A stretch of DNA of 23,501 bases from Christensenella sp. UBA7862 (GTDB lineage: Bacteria; Bacillota; Clostridia; Christensenellales; UBA1242): assembly GCA_002500135.1 (NCBI GenBank), contig DLSM01000011.1, positions 10,633 through 34,133 of the forward strand, written 5' to 3'. Made by a program: the position numbers and the translations under genes. Positions within the stretch are counted from its first letter, which is position 1. The number at the start of each line of letters is the position of its first letter. The notes under the pieces are model-generated. The model was given only the letters and a program-made list of their open reading frames with translations. It was not told where the DNA came from and searched no databases. Of the stretch, positions 1-6,845 are shown piece by piece.

Positions 1-1116
1 GTATCCTCTAAGCAGATAAGGTTATGTGACACCTACGGCGACTTACCCGTGCCAACTCGCACGGGTTATGTTTTTCTTGGGTGGAGAGGAAAGAACCTAG
101 TAAACATTCCAAACGGCGTTTACAGTGAGTATGTTTCTGTTTCAAATAGTGTGATAACAGTCACGAAGTCAACGACTGCAAATCAAACAAAAGTTTTTTC
201 TGCATTGCAACTAAAACCAAATACAGAATATACAGTGTCCTGTAAAATTCAAGGCGCTTATACGGGCAGAATTTATGGTTTTCTGATGAAGAATGGTGGT
301 TGTTATGGTTCATTGTATGCTCAATATGTAGATTCCAATGGAAATTTTAATTGTACTTATACAACATCAGATACGGGGATAGATACAGACAAGGGGCAAA
401 TAATTTTTGTTCAAGGCACTGGTGTAAATGATGAAGATATCAATATAATAGGGGACAAAGTAGTAATATCCAATATTATGCTATGCGAGGGAACTAGCAC
501 CGCATATGAACCCTACTACATTGAAAGCGACACTGTTTTCGGCACGCCGGGTGACAGAACTTTGACTGCCATGTGGAGCCAAGATAACATTTTAACTGGT
601 GGGGCATTGCAAACGGAGAGCGATCTGGCACAGTGGAGACATTCAAACATTCATGACGGAACGGAAGAAAATTTCTCTTATGGTGTTGCATCAATAGTCG
701 CAGAAGACAACTATTCTTGTGCCAAAATAGTTGGTGAACAACACAGAGCAAAGCAAATCTTCCAATCAGTTTTAGGCAAGTTGGAGGCAAAAAGGATGTA
801 TTCAATAACTGCGAAGATAAAACTTGTGAATATGATTAAACATGAAAATACATCAACAGATAGTTATTTTGATCCAGTAATAATGCTCTATTCAACAGGT
901 TATGTGGGTAGTACATGGTTTAGACCGATAAATTATGGTCATATTCCAGATTACAACAACCAAGGTTGGGTTGATGTTAGGTTTGTTGGATTGTCATGTC
1001 CGGAAGTGGCGGATGATTTTGATATTTCACAAGCAACTAGCATATCTTTTGCCATTTTCATTGCAAACTACTCCGGCACATTATATATCCGTGACTTCGC
1101 CATTGCAAAGATGTAA
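1..1116 (+). CDS. Surface protein with InlB-type repeat, 3' part (5' end outside window)
   Basis: The reading frame is open from base 1, so the 5' end is missing; the GTG at 49 lies inside the domain and is not a start. The first residues read VSSKQ...YGDLPVPTRTGYVFLGW, the core of a Listeria-Bacteroides (InlB B, Flg_new) repeat. The repeat is then interrupted after GW by GKNL and a module of about 130 residues, and its last strand (LTAMW) returns near residue 190. A second module of about 170 residues, rich in beta-type sequence, ends the protein (IRDFAIAKM). Both modules look like jelly-roll carbohydrate-binding modules, but I cannot assign a family. No LPXTG or other C-terminal anchor is seen. 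The start matches, at DNA level, the bases right after the G tract of the paralogue at 16583-16593, so the missing 5' end probably carries the same anchor and tract. The repeat call is firm; ligand binding is inference. Confidence 0.8.
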   Translation, partial: VSSKQIRLCDTYGDLPVPTRTGYVFLGWRGKNLVNIPNGVYSEYVSVSNSVITVTKSTTANQTKVFSALQLKPNTEYTVSCKIQGAYTGRIYGFLMKNGGCYGSLYAQYVDSNGNFNCTYTTSDTGIDTDKGQIIFVQGTGVNDEDINIIGDKVVISNIMLCEGTSTAYEPYYIESDTVFGTPGDRTLTAMWSQDNILTGGALQTESDLAQWRHSNIHDGTEENFSYGVASIVAEDNYSCAKIVGEQHRAKQIFQSVLGKLEAKRMYSITAKIKLVNMIKHENTSTDSYFDPVIMLYSTGYVGSTWFRPINYGHIPDYNNQGWVDVRFVGLSCPEVADDFDISQATSISFAIFIANYSGTLYIRDFAIAKM

Positions 1117-1124
1117 ACATAAGG

Positions 1125-1149
1125 AACTTCCTTTCGAGGAAGTTTTTTT
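1125..1149 (+). terminator. Intrinsic terminator of the first surface-protein gene
   Basis: An 8-bp stem AACTTCCT/AGGAAGTT closes a TTCG tetraloop and runs into seven T residues, nine bases after the stop codon. This is a canonical Rho-independent terminator. Confidence 0.9.
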
Positions 1150-1182
1150 CTAAATTGGATAATTATTGAATATACATATACA

Positions 1183-1791
1183 ATGAGGAAACTGTCAAAC
1201 GAAAAGGGAAGAAAGACGGGTGTGCTTTCAAGCAGTAGGGGGAAGTGGCTGTGGGTGAGCAAGATAAGCATGCTTGCTTTTTCAGTGTCGCTTTTTTTAA
1301 GTCTGCTTTCAAGCCTTGTACTTGAAAAAAGTGGACTTATTGTTGCAGCACTTTTGCTATTTATTTTTATGGCATTGAATGTCCTTTCAGACATGATTGG
1401 GCTTGCCATAACATCTTGCCAAATTGAAAACATAAAGAAAATTGAAAACAGACAAGTGCAAAGTAAGTGTCTTATGCTTGTTAGAAACAGCGACAAAGTG
1501 TCGTCAATTTTGTGCGATGTGATTGGTGATATCTGTGGCATTTTGTGTGGCGTAAGTGGAACAATCATTACTGCCTACTTTGTTTTGAAAGTTGAAATTG
1601 TAAGCCTTAAGATATTCATTGGGGCAGGAGTGAGTGCAGTGATTGCGGGGCTAACCGTTCTTTTCAAGGCTATTTCCAAAAACTATGCAGTCAAAAATTC
1701 AGAAAAGATTGTCCGCAAGGTAGGAGCTTTTTTGTGTTTCAAGAGTTCACGCAAAAGTGGTCAAAAGGATAGGAAATTGTCAGAAAAATAA
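1183..1791 (+). CDS. Small integral membrane protein, possibly DUF21/CorB-like transmembrane domain
   Basis: A predicted 202-residue protein with a basic N-terminus and hydrophobic segments near residues 27-45, 50-70, 110-135 and 140-160, ending in a basic tail. The stretch from LNVLSDMIGLAITS through RNSDKVSSILCDVIGDICGI loosely resembles the DUF21 membrane domain of CNNM/CorB-type ion transporters, where a helix follows a 'leucine-x-asparagine/aspartate-x-decision' loop, but there is no CBS or CorC_HlyC domain. The start is uncertain: no Shine-Dalgarno precedes ATG 1183, a TATACA sits directly before it, and GTG codons at 1222 and 1255 (the latter behind AGGGGGA) are alternatives. The gene stands alone between two terminators. 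Membrane location is well supported; transport function is only a guess. Confidence 0.6.
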   Translation: MRKLSNEKGRKTGVLSSSRGKWLWVSKISMLAFSVSLFLSLLSSLVLEKSGLIVAALLLFIFMALNVLSDMIGLAITSCQIENIKKIENRQVQSKCLMLVRNSDKVSSILCDVIGDICGILCGVSGTIITAYFVLKVEIVSLKIFIGAGVSAVIAGLTVLFKAISKNYAVKNSEKIVRKVGAFLCFKSSRKSGQKDRKLSEK

Positions 1792-1872
1792 AATGTTGGA
1801 AAGTCTTAAACTTGTCTTAATTTGACCTATGTTTTACGGCTCTACTATTTGGAGAGTTATTGACTTTTTCTG

Positions 1873-1902
1873 AAAAATACTCGCTTGTTGCGGGTATTTT
1901 TT
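1873..1902 (+). terminator. Intrinsic terminator after the membrane protein gene
   Basis: AAAAATACTCGC pairs with GCGGGTATTTTT around a 5-nt loop (one G-T wobble) and ends in a T run. It lies about 80 bases after the stop codon at 1791. The rest of 1792-2002 shows no gene. Confidence 0.8.
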
Positions 1903-2002
1903 ATGCATAAATGATTTTTGTATTTGCCTAAAAGCCGCTCTACAAGCGGGAAGTAGGGTGTTTTATACTTATGCAAATGATAATTTATTATTATAAATAA
2001 AA

Positions 2003-2062
2003 TTGCATAATTATAGAAATCGTATTTGAATAAATATTCAAAAACCGCTTGCATAATTATAA
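2003..2062 (+). promoter_or_regulatory. Cluster of ARG-box-like operators upstream of argR
   Basis: A perfect palindrome, TTTGAATAAATATTCAAA (2025-2042), matches the ArgR/AhrC operator (TGAATxxxxATTCA). It is flanked by two direct copies of TTGCATAATTATA (2003-2015 and 2049-2061) that match the ARG box imperfectly. The three centres are about 23 bp apart, so they lie on one helix face. The third copy overlaps the -35 element of argR. A weaker half-site, TTGAATAAAAATTT (2091-2104), overlaps the translation start region. This is the arrangement expected for autorepression by ArgR. Confidence 0.75.
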
Positions 2063-2076
2063 AAAATATGTATAAT
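2049..2076 (+). promoter_or_regulatory. argR promoter
   Basis: TTGCAT (2049-2054) and TATAAT (2071-2076) are separated by 16 bases, 40 bases upstream of the argR start. The -35 lies within an ARG-box-like site. Confidence 0.75.
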
Positions 2077-2115
2077 AGTTCGTGCAACCGTTGAATAAAA
2101 ATTTGGAGGCAAAAA

Positions 2116-2571
2116 ATGGCACGAAGCACCAGACAGTCAAAAATTTTGGAAATTATTTCTACCAACGAAGTTGAAACCCAAGAAGACCTTGTGGCTAGAC
2201 TGCGTGCTTGTGATTTTGACGTGACCCAAGCGACCATAAGTCGTGACATAAAAGAACTTGGACTTATCAAGACTCTTTCAAGTGAGAGTGGAAAATATAA
2301 GTATTCTTACACAGACACCACAACACAAACTTCAAACAAATATATCTACATGCTCAAAGAGTCTGTCATCTCCACTCGTACCGTCAAAAATTTTGTGCTT
2401 GTCAAAACTCTTAAGGGGCTGGGCAGTGGCATTTGCAGTGTTATAAATAGACTAAACATAGAAGACCTTTTGGGCGCTACATATGGTGAAGATACTGTTA
2501 TGATGATATTTGAAGACAACGCCACAGCAGAATATTCAAGGTCAAAACTTGATGCAATAATCAATTCCTAA
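2116..2571 (+). CDS. argR: Arginine repressor ArgR/AhrC
   Basis: A 151-residue protein, the usual length for ArgR. Residues 1-70 form the winged helix-turn-helix DNA-binding domain, with the conserved TQATISRDIKELGL recognition segment near residues 38-51. The C-terminal half is the arginine-binding, hexamer-forming domain; the family motif GTIAGDDT appears as GATYGEDT, with the key aspartate kept. The protein senses arginine in the cytoplasm, represses arginine synthesis genes and in many Bacillota activates catabolism. The ATG at 2116 follows TTGGAGG at good spacing. The promoter carries several ARG-box-like sites, so autoregulation is likely. It sits directly upstream of recN, as in many Bacillota, but a terminator and a separate recN promoter lie between them. 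Confidence 0.95.
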   Translation: MARSTRQSKILEIISTNEVETQEDLVARLRACDFDVTQATISRDIKELGLIKTLSSESGKYKYSYTDTTTQTSNKYIYMLKESVISTRTVKNFVLVKTLKGLGSGICSVINRLNIEDLLGATYGEDTVMMIFEDNATAEYSRSKLDAIINS

Positions 2572-2593
2572 CCAGACATTGTTCTGGTTTTTT
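2570..2593 (+). terminator. Intrinsic terminator of argR
   Basis: AACCAGA/TCTGGTT stem with a 6-nt loop and following T residues; its first bases overlap the argR stop codon. Confidence 0.85.
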
Positions 2594-2604
2594 GTTGTTT
2601 TAAC

Positions 2605-2633
2605 TTGTCTTTTTTGAATAAATTTGTTATTAT
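2605..2633 (+). promoter_or_regulatory. recN promoter
   Basis: TTGTCT (2605-2610), 17-bp spacer, TATTAT (2628-2633). The expected transcript start leaves a leader of only about 10 nt that still holds the GGAG site of recN. The spacer contains TGAATAAATTT, which resembles an ARG-box half-site, but this may be chance. Confidence 0.6.
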
Positions 2634-2648
2634 AACTTTGGAGAAATT

Positions 2649-4337
2649 ATGTTAAAGACTTTAGATATTGAAAATGTTGCTCTTATTGACAAATTGTCGC
2701 TTGACCTAGGCACAGGGGTGAATGTTCTTTCTGGCGAAACTGGTGCCGGCAAGAGTATTATTATCGACTCCCTAAATTTTGTCTTGGGCGGGAAAGCGGA
2801 CAAAAGTCTTATTTCGCAAGGCAAACAATATATGAAGGTCACAGCACAGTTTGAAGGCAACTTTTCAGACGCAGTTAGGACAGAAATGACTTCTCAAGGC
2901 TTTGACGAGTGCGAGCAAGTGATTATCACTAGAAAACTTGACGCAAACGGCAAAGGTGACATCAGGGTAAATGGCACCCCCGTCACGCAAGCAATGCTAA
3001 AGTCCATAACTTCGCTTTTGGTGGATATCCACGGGCAACATGAACACCAAAGACTTCTAAAAGACAAATTTCACCTTGAAATTGTTGACGGGTTTATAAA
3101 AAACAAAAAGATATTTGATAAATACACTTCACTTTTGCAAGAATTAAAACAAGTTAATGGCAAAATTGCAAAACTTAACGGCTCAACAGAAAATCAAGAG
3201 CGACTTCTTGACTTGCTGGACTATCAAATAAATGAAATTGAATCAGCGCATCTAAAACTTGGCGAGGACAAAGAACTTGCGAACAAAAAACTTGTCATGC
3301 AGAATTCGGAGAAAATATTTGAGGCATTGTCAATTTGCTACGAAAATTTGGATAACTGTATTGACGGGACAAAAAAAGCAACTTCCGCACTCAATTCCAT
3401 AACAAAATATGACACCTCTTTGCCTTCACTTGCAGAACGACTTGACAGTGTTAAGTTTGAAATAATGGACATCGCAAACACCGCCAAAGACAAAAAACAA
3501 GAATGTTCCTTCGACCAGTTGGAGTTTGACCGAATTGACGAACGTCTTGACAAGATAAAAGCCTTAAAACGCAAATATGGCTCAAGTGTTGAAGAAGTGC
3601 TTGCATTTCTTGAAAAGTGCAAAAAAGACTATGACGAAATTGTGTCAAGCACGGACATCTTGAAAAAACTTCTTTTAAAGAAACAAGATTTGCTGTCCAA
3701 TATTCTTCTTGAAGCACAAAAAATCAGTTTTGAAAGACGTAAAGTTGCAAAAGAGTTTGAATCTCGTGTTGTAAGGGAACTTAACGACCTTGGCATGAAG
3801 AATGCAAAATTTGTTGTAATGTTTGACGAAAACCCAACCTTGGAAACTCTTGAAAAACGCCTAAGGCAAAACGGCACTGACGATGTAAGGTTTATGTTTT
3901 CTGCAAACATGGGGCAAAACTTAAAACCACTTGCAGAAATTATCTCTGGTGGCGAAGCAAGCAGATTTATGCTCGCCCTAAAAAATATCCTTGCTGAAAA
4001 CGACCAAATTGACCTTATGGTCTTTGACGAAATAGACACTGGCATAAGTGGGGAAATGGGTTATATGGTCGCTTGCAAATTGGCAAACATTGCTCAAAAG
4101 CATCAAGTTGTGTCCGTATCACACTTGCCACAAATATGTGCCATGGCAGACTGCAACATAAAAGTTGAAAAATATGACAAAGATGGCAAAACTTGTGTCA
4201 GAGCCTATCCGCTTGACGAAAAGGAAACATTGCAAGAAATAGCCCGTCTGTCTGGCGGAACAAAGCAAAGCGAAGTGTCCACCAAACACGCAATGGAACT
4301 CAAAACTCGTTGCAACAATTACAAAAATGGAAAATAA
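2649..4337 (+). CDS. recN: DNA repair protein RecN
   Basis: A 562-residue SMC-like ATPase, normal length for RecN, which acts early at DNA double-strand breaks by gathering ends and promoting recombination. The Walker A motif GETGAGKS lies at residues 29-36, followed by the RecN-type VDIHGQHEHQ segment near residue 120. Long charged, coiled-coil-prone stretches fill about 150-370. The ABC signature EIISGGEASR and the Walker B motif MVFDEIDTG (D460, E461) are intact near the C-terminus, with a downstream SVSHLPQ switch histidine. The ATG is preceded by GGAG at 5-nt spacing. It follows argR and ends in its own terminator, so it is probably a single-gene transcript. Confidence 0.96.
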   Translation: MLKTLDIENVALIDKLSLDLGTGVNVLSGETGAGKSIIIDSLNFVLGGKADKSLISQGKQYMKVTAQFEGNFSDAVRTEMTSQGFDECEQVIITRKLDANGKGDIRVNGTPVTQAMLKSITSLLVDIHGQHEHQRLLKDKFHLEIVDGFIKNKKIFDKYTSLLQELKQVNGKIAKLNGSTENQERLLDLLDYQINEIESAHLKLGEDKELANKKLVMQNSEKIFEALSICYENLDNCIDGTKKATSALNSITKYDTSLPSLAERLDSVKFEIMDIANTAKDKKQECSFDQLEFDRIDERLDKIKALKRKYGSSVEEVLAFLEKCKKDYDEIVSSTDILKKLLLKKQDLLSNILLEAQKISFERRKVAKEFESRVVRELNDLGMKNAKFVVMFDENPTLETLEKRLRQNGTDDVRFMFSANMGQNLKPLAEIISGGEASRFMLALKNILAENDQIDLMVFDEIDTGISGEMGYMVACKLANIAQKHQVVSVSHLPQICAMADCNIKVEKYDKDGKTCVRAYPLDEKETLQEIARLSGGTKQSEVSTKHAMELKTRCNNYKNGK

Positions 4338-4350
4338 CTCAAAAAAATAT

Positions 4351-4382
4351 AAAAGTTGTTGATTTTGATTGACAACTTTTTT
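4351..4382 (+). terminator. Intrinsic terminator of recN
   Basis: AAAAGTTGT pairs with ACAACTTTT around a 12-nt loop and continues into Ts. Its 3' part overlaps the -35 element of the next promoter (TTGACA at 4369). Confidence 0.8.
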
Positions 4383-4397
4383 ATTATGTCCTAAACT
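4369..4397 (+). promoter_or_regulatory. Promoter of the decayed surface-protein locus
   Basis: TTGACA (4369-4374), 17-bp spacer, TAAACT (4392-4397). Spacing and both hexamers are the same as upstream of the surface-protein gene at 16364, and both promoters sit directly behind a terminator. Confidence 0.65.
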
Positions 4398-4427
4398 TAT
4401 TTCGAACAATCAAAAGTCGACCCGAAA

Positions 4428-4552
4428 ATAGGGTTCCCAAAAATAACAGCAAAGCGAAATTTTTGGGAAAGAGGAAAGCCTGCCTAGAAGTTGAGTGGTT
4501 GAGAGTAGCAACCCGAATAAGTGGCAAGACTTGACGAAAGGAGAACTCCCAA
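4428..4552 (+). ncRNA. Structured 5' leader, copy 1 (unassigned class)
   Basis: This stretch aligns without gaps to 16239-16363. Over the first 110 bases I count 15 mismatches (about 86% identity), although no protein is encoded. Visible stems are TTCCCAAAAAT/ATTTTTGGGAA (11 bp) closing the loop AACAGCAAAGCGAA; AGCCTGCC against GGCAAGACT, weaker here because of a C-A mismatch; and GGTTG/CAACC inside the latter. A GGAG site and an ATG follow. It does not match the riboswitch classes I could recall. It is probably the 5' untranslated leader of the surface-protein family, here in front of a decayed gene. Function is unknown. Confidence 0.6.
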
Positions 4553-4627
4553 ATGACCTATGAAAACGCATATAACACGCATAAACACTGCAATATAGGG
4601 GGGGGGGGTATCTCTCAAGCAAAGTAG
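4553..4627 (+). pseudogene. Remnant of a phase-variable surface-protein gene
   Basis: ATG 4553 sits at the same place relative to the leader as ATG 16364. The first codons (MTYEN) resemble MTKYER of the intact paralogue. After 15 codons comes a run of 11 G (4598-4608), followed by TATCTCTCAAGCA, nearly the sequence after the G tract in the paralogue. As written the frame stops at 4627 after 24 codons. With one G fewer it would read GGGVSLKQ, matching GGGVSSKQ of the paralogue, but then ends at about 4713 without any domain. The membrane anchor between start codon and tract is gone, and so is the whole 3' part. This is best read as an internal deletion product; expression as a small peptide is possible but unsupported. 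Confidence 0.65.
4598..4608 (+). repeat. Homopolymer of 11 G in the remnant
   Basis: Eleven consecutive G in AT-rich surroundings, at the position matching the tract at 16583-16593 and with the same following bases. A run this long is prone to slippage, both in the cell and in sequencing. Confidence 0.9.
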
Positions 4628-4707
4628 CCTACAACACTCATTTTGTGGGCTTAAAATTGTGAATACAATAACAAATTTTAACTCGTAAACTTTTGCGAGT
4701 GTTTTTT
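4627..4707 (+). terminator. Two hairpins upstream of the BspA-like gene, the second a likely terminator
   Basis: The first hairpin, GCCTACAA/TTGTGGGC (4627-4650, one wobble), lacks a T run. The second, ACTCGTAAA/TTTGCGAGT (4681-4700), is followed by six Ts and looks like an intrinsic terminator. It would end the transcript from the promoter at 4369 before the gene at 4763. I see no convincing separate promoter between 4708 and 4750. Confidence 0.6.
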
Positions 4708-4762
4708 GTTCTCTGCATAAAATTGAAAGTTGTTCAAAACATAATATTAGGAGTATATTTTA

Positions 4763-6049
4763 ATGAAAACAAAAACAAGGCTTACCGCTTTAATAATTGC
4801 CACTTGCTTGGTGGTTGCCAGTTCAATAGGAATAATTGCATGGGCGCTTGCCGCTGCGAATGTTGGACTTAATTCAACACTTTCCGTTACATATGAAGCA
4901 GCACCCCATGTTGTCTGCACAGCCAGTGCAACTTATCAGAAAACAACTGACACATCAGCCACAGCATTTCAATCGGGAACAATAGATATGAATTATGGCG
5001 ACTCAAGCGGCTCCCGAACGCTTAACGCAAGCAACTCCGCCCTAGTTCTTAATGACACAAATACATATGTTGTTTTTGAATTTACTTTTACAAATAACAA
5101 CAAAATGGACACCATGGGCATAAACATCACCCTAACGGACAATGGTGTCTGCAGCAACATGATACGAAAATATTACTTTGGCGACCTATCTTCAAAAACT
5201 ATTTCTGAAAAGGAAAGTACGATAAAATCAAGTGGAATAAAAAACTCTGCTTTGTCAACCAAATCTGTAACATTAAAACAAAATAAAACAACTCGCATAT
5301 ATATGCTCCTAGAAATCACCCCAGGGGTAAAAGCGAATTACAATTCAAACAGCACCAACAAATTTCTTTTCACCCTAACTTCCGTTGAAGTTACAGCAGA
5401 AAAAGTCAGTTATCTTTCAAAAGATTGGATAAATAGAATTGGAAAAGGTAACGTTGAAAATGCAAAATCTATTATATTTACGAATGATGAATCAAGAATT
5501 ACGGGCTTACAAAATAGTTTTTCTGTTGGAACAATAAATCAGACTTCAACAACTGCTTTTGTGGAGACTGCTGGTATTCAAGATGTAAAAGCATATTGGG
5601 ATAATGATTTAAACACAATGGTTATATTTTCTTATGGTATAATCTATGCCCCAGAAGATTCAAGCAATTTATTTGAAATTGATTATTATGATAATGTTTA
5701 TTTGAATGCTACAGTGTTAGAGTTGAGCAATTTTGATACAAGTTTGGTAACAAATATGTTCGCAATGTTTAGAAGCTGTTTTTATGTTAAAGAATTGGAT
5801 TTAGGAAACTTTGACATGGGGAAAGTTGATAACGGTGTTTATGCAGAAAAAATTGGGGGTAAGTTGAAGCTATTTGATTTAGCAGCAAATGGATATGCAC
5901 TTATAAAATTTGTTGCTCCTTATAATGTTATTGAAAAAGAGACATCTTCTGATTATTCAGGAGTAATCCATATGCCTGATGGATTTGATGACATTACTTC
6001 AAAAAACTGTTCAACAAAGACAAATAAGGTTGTTTATACAAAAAAATGA
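4763..6049 (+). CDS. Exported protein with a BspA-type (DUF285) leucine-rich unit
   Basis: A 428-residue predicted extracellular protein. A basic start (MKTKTR) and a hydrophobic stretch at about residues 8-32 form a signal peptide or anchor. Residues 33-215 are rich in Ser, Thr and Asn and look like a beta-sandwich (VFEFTFTNNN..., TRIYMLLEI), reminiscent of TasA/camelysin-type exported proteins, but that is a weak resemblance. Residues about 318-357 (LSNFDTS..VTNMFAMF..C...KELDLGNFDMGKV) are a clear DUF285/BspA-type leucine-rich unit, found in surface adhesins. ATG 4763 follows AGGAG at about 10 nt. No sortase motif is present. The gene lies behind the decayed surface-protein remnant, and its coding sequence is more AT-rich after about 5400. 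A role at the cell surface is likely; the ligand is unknown. Confidence 0.7.
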   Translation: MKTKTRLTALIIATCLVVASSIGIIAWALAAANVGLNSTLSVTYEAAPHVVCTASATYQKTTDTSATAFQSGTIDMNYGDSSGSRTLNASNSALVLNDTNTYVVFEFTFTNNNKMDTMGINITLTDNGVCSNMIRKYYFGDLSSKTISEKESTIKSSGIKNSALSTKSVTLKQNKTTRIYMLLEITPGVKANYNSNSTNKFLFTLTSVEVTAEKVSYLSKDWINRIGKGNVENAKSIIFTNDESRITGLQNSFSVGTINQTSTTAFVETAGIQDVKAYWDNDLNTMVIFSYGIIYAPEDSSNLFEIDYYDNVYLNATVLELSNFDTSLVTNMFAMFRSCFYVKELDLGNFDMGKVDNGVYAEKIGGKLKLFDLAANGYALIKFVAPYNVIEKETSSDYSGVIHMPDGFDDITSKNCSTKTNKVVYTKK

Positions 6050-6065
6050 CCAAACACATATAACC

Positions 6066-6098
6066 CACATCACTCCTTTTGGGGTGATGTGTTTTTTT
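6066..6098 (+). terminator. Intrinsic terminator of the BspA-like gene
   Basis: CACATCACTCC pairs with GGGGTGATGTG (11 bp, one wobble) around TTTT, followed by seven Ts. Confidence 0.92.
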
Positions 6099-6152
6099 AA
6101 TGTCGGCAAATTTTGGCAATTTCAAATTTATTTTAACATATCCAAAAAATGT

Positions 6153-6181
6153 TTAGACTTATTTTGCAAAGTGTGTTAAAC
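6153..6181 (+). promoter_or_regulatory. Possible promoter of the HD-protein/polA operon
   Basis: TTAGAC (6153-6158), 17-bp spacer, TTAAAC (6176-6181). The match is modest; an overlapping TTGCAA/TATGAA pair is an alternative. Confidence 0.4.
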
Positions 6182-6217
6182 TTTGTATGAATATTTTATA
6201 CAAGGGAACAATGTTTT

Positions 6218-6817
6218 ATGGATATCGACTTAGAGAAAAACAAACAAAAATTTTTGGAAATTTTTAGGACAAATGTGCATAGGGAAGGCTCGGAAGATTT
6301 TTTGGCTTGGCTTGAAAAATCTGATTTTTTTGAAGCCCCAGCTAGCACAAAATTTCATTCCAACGTGCCGGGCGGGTTGTGCTTTCACACACTCAATGTT
6401 TTTGACCGCTTTACACGAAACCTTGTCATGCAATATGGCGAAAGCTGGCAAGATGTAGTGTCGCTTGAGTCAGCAACAATAATGTCACTTTTGCATGACG
6501 TGTGCAAGGTAGATTGTTATAAGGTGGAACTTAGAAATGTTAAAGTTGACGGCGAATGGGTCAAGCAGCCATATTATGCCTATGACGAAGCGTTGCCATA
6601 TGGACATGGCGAAAAGTCAGTGTATATCATTTCAAGTTTCTTCAAACTTTCAAGGGAAGAAGCCATGGCAATAAACTGGCATATGGGTGGTTTTGACCAA
6701 AGAGTTTTGGGCGGAAGTTATGCCTTAAGCAATGCTTATTATCAATATCCAGTGGCGGTTTTGTTGCATGTAAGCGATGTGGAAGCAACATATCTTGACG
6801 AAACTTGCCAAAAATAA
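6218..6817 (+). CDS. HD-domain metal-dependent phosphohydrolase-like protein
   Basis: A 199-residue protein with the ligands of the HD superfamily in order: H57 (CFHTLNV), H93-D94 (LLHDVCK), H130 (GHGEKS), H155 (NWHMGG) and D187 (HVSDVEA). HD proteins bind one or two metal ions and hydrolyse phosphate esters such as nucleotides; the substrate cannot be read from the sequence. The five-ligand pattern suggests a two-metal active site, but that is inference. No signal or membrane segment is seen, so it is cytoplasmic. AAGGGA lies 12 nt before ATG 6218. It is followed 28 nt later by polA and is probably cotranscribed with it. Confidence 0.82.
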   Translation: MDIDLEKNKQKFLEIFRTNVHREGSEDFLAWLEKSDFFEAPASTKFHSNVPGGLCFHTLNVFDRFTRNLVMQYGESWQDVVSLESATIMSLLHDVCKVDCYKVELRNVKVDGEWVKQPYYAYDEALPYGHGEKSVYIISSFFKLSREEAMAINWHMGGFDQRVLGGSYALSNAYYQYPVAVLLHVSDVEATYLDETCQK

Positions 6818-6845
6818 TATAAACTAAGCAAAAAGTGAGATTTTT

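Noticed and set aside
4460..4540. RNase P or SRP RNA fragment (GAGGAAAG resemblance)
   Set aside because: Only a short word matches; the conserved distal parts of both RNAs are absent and the element sits in front of a coding start.
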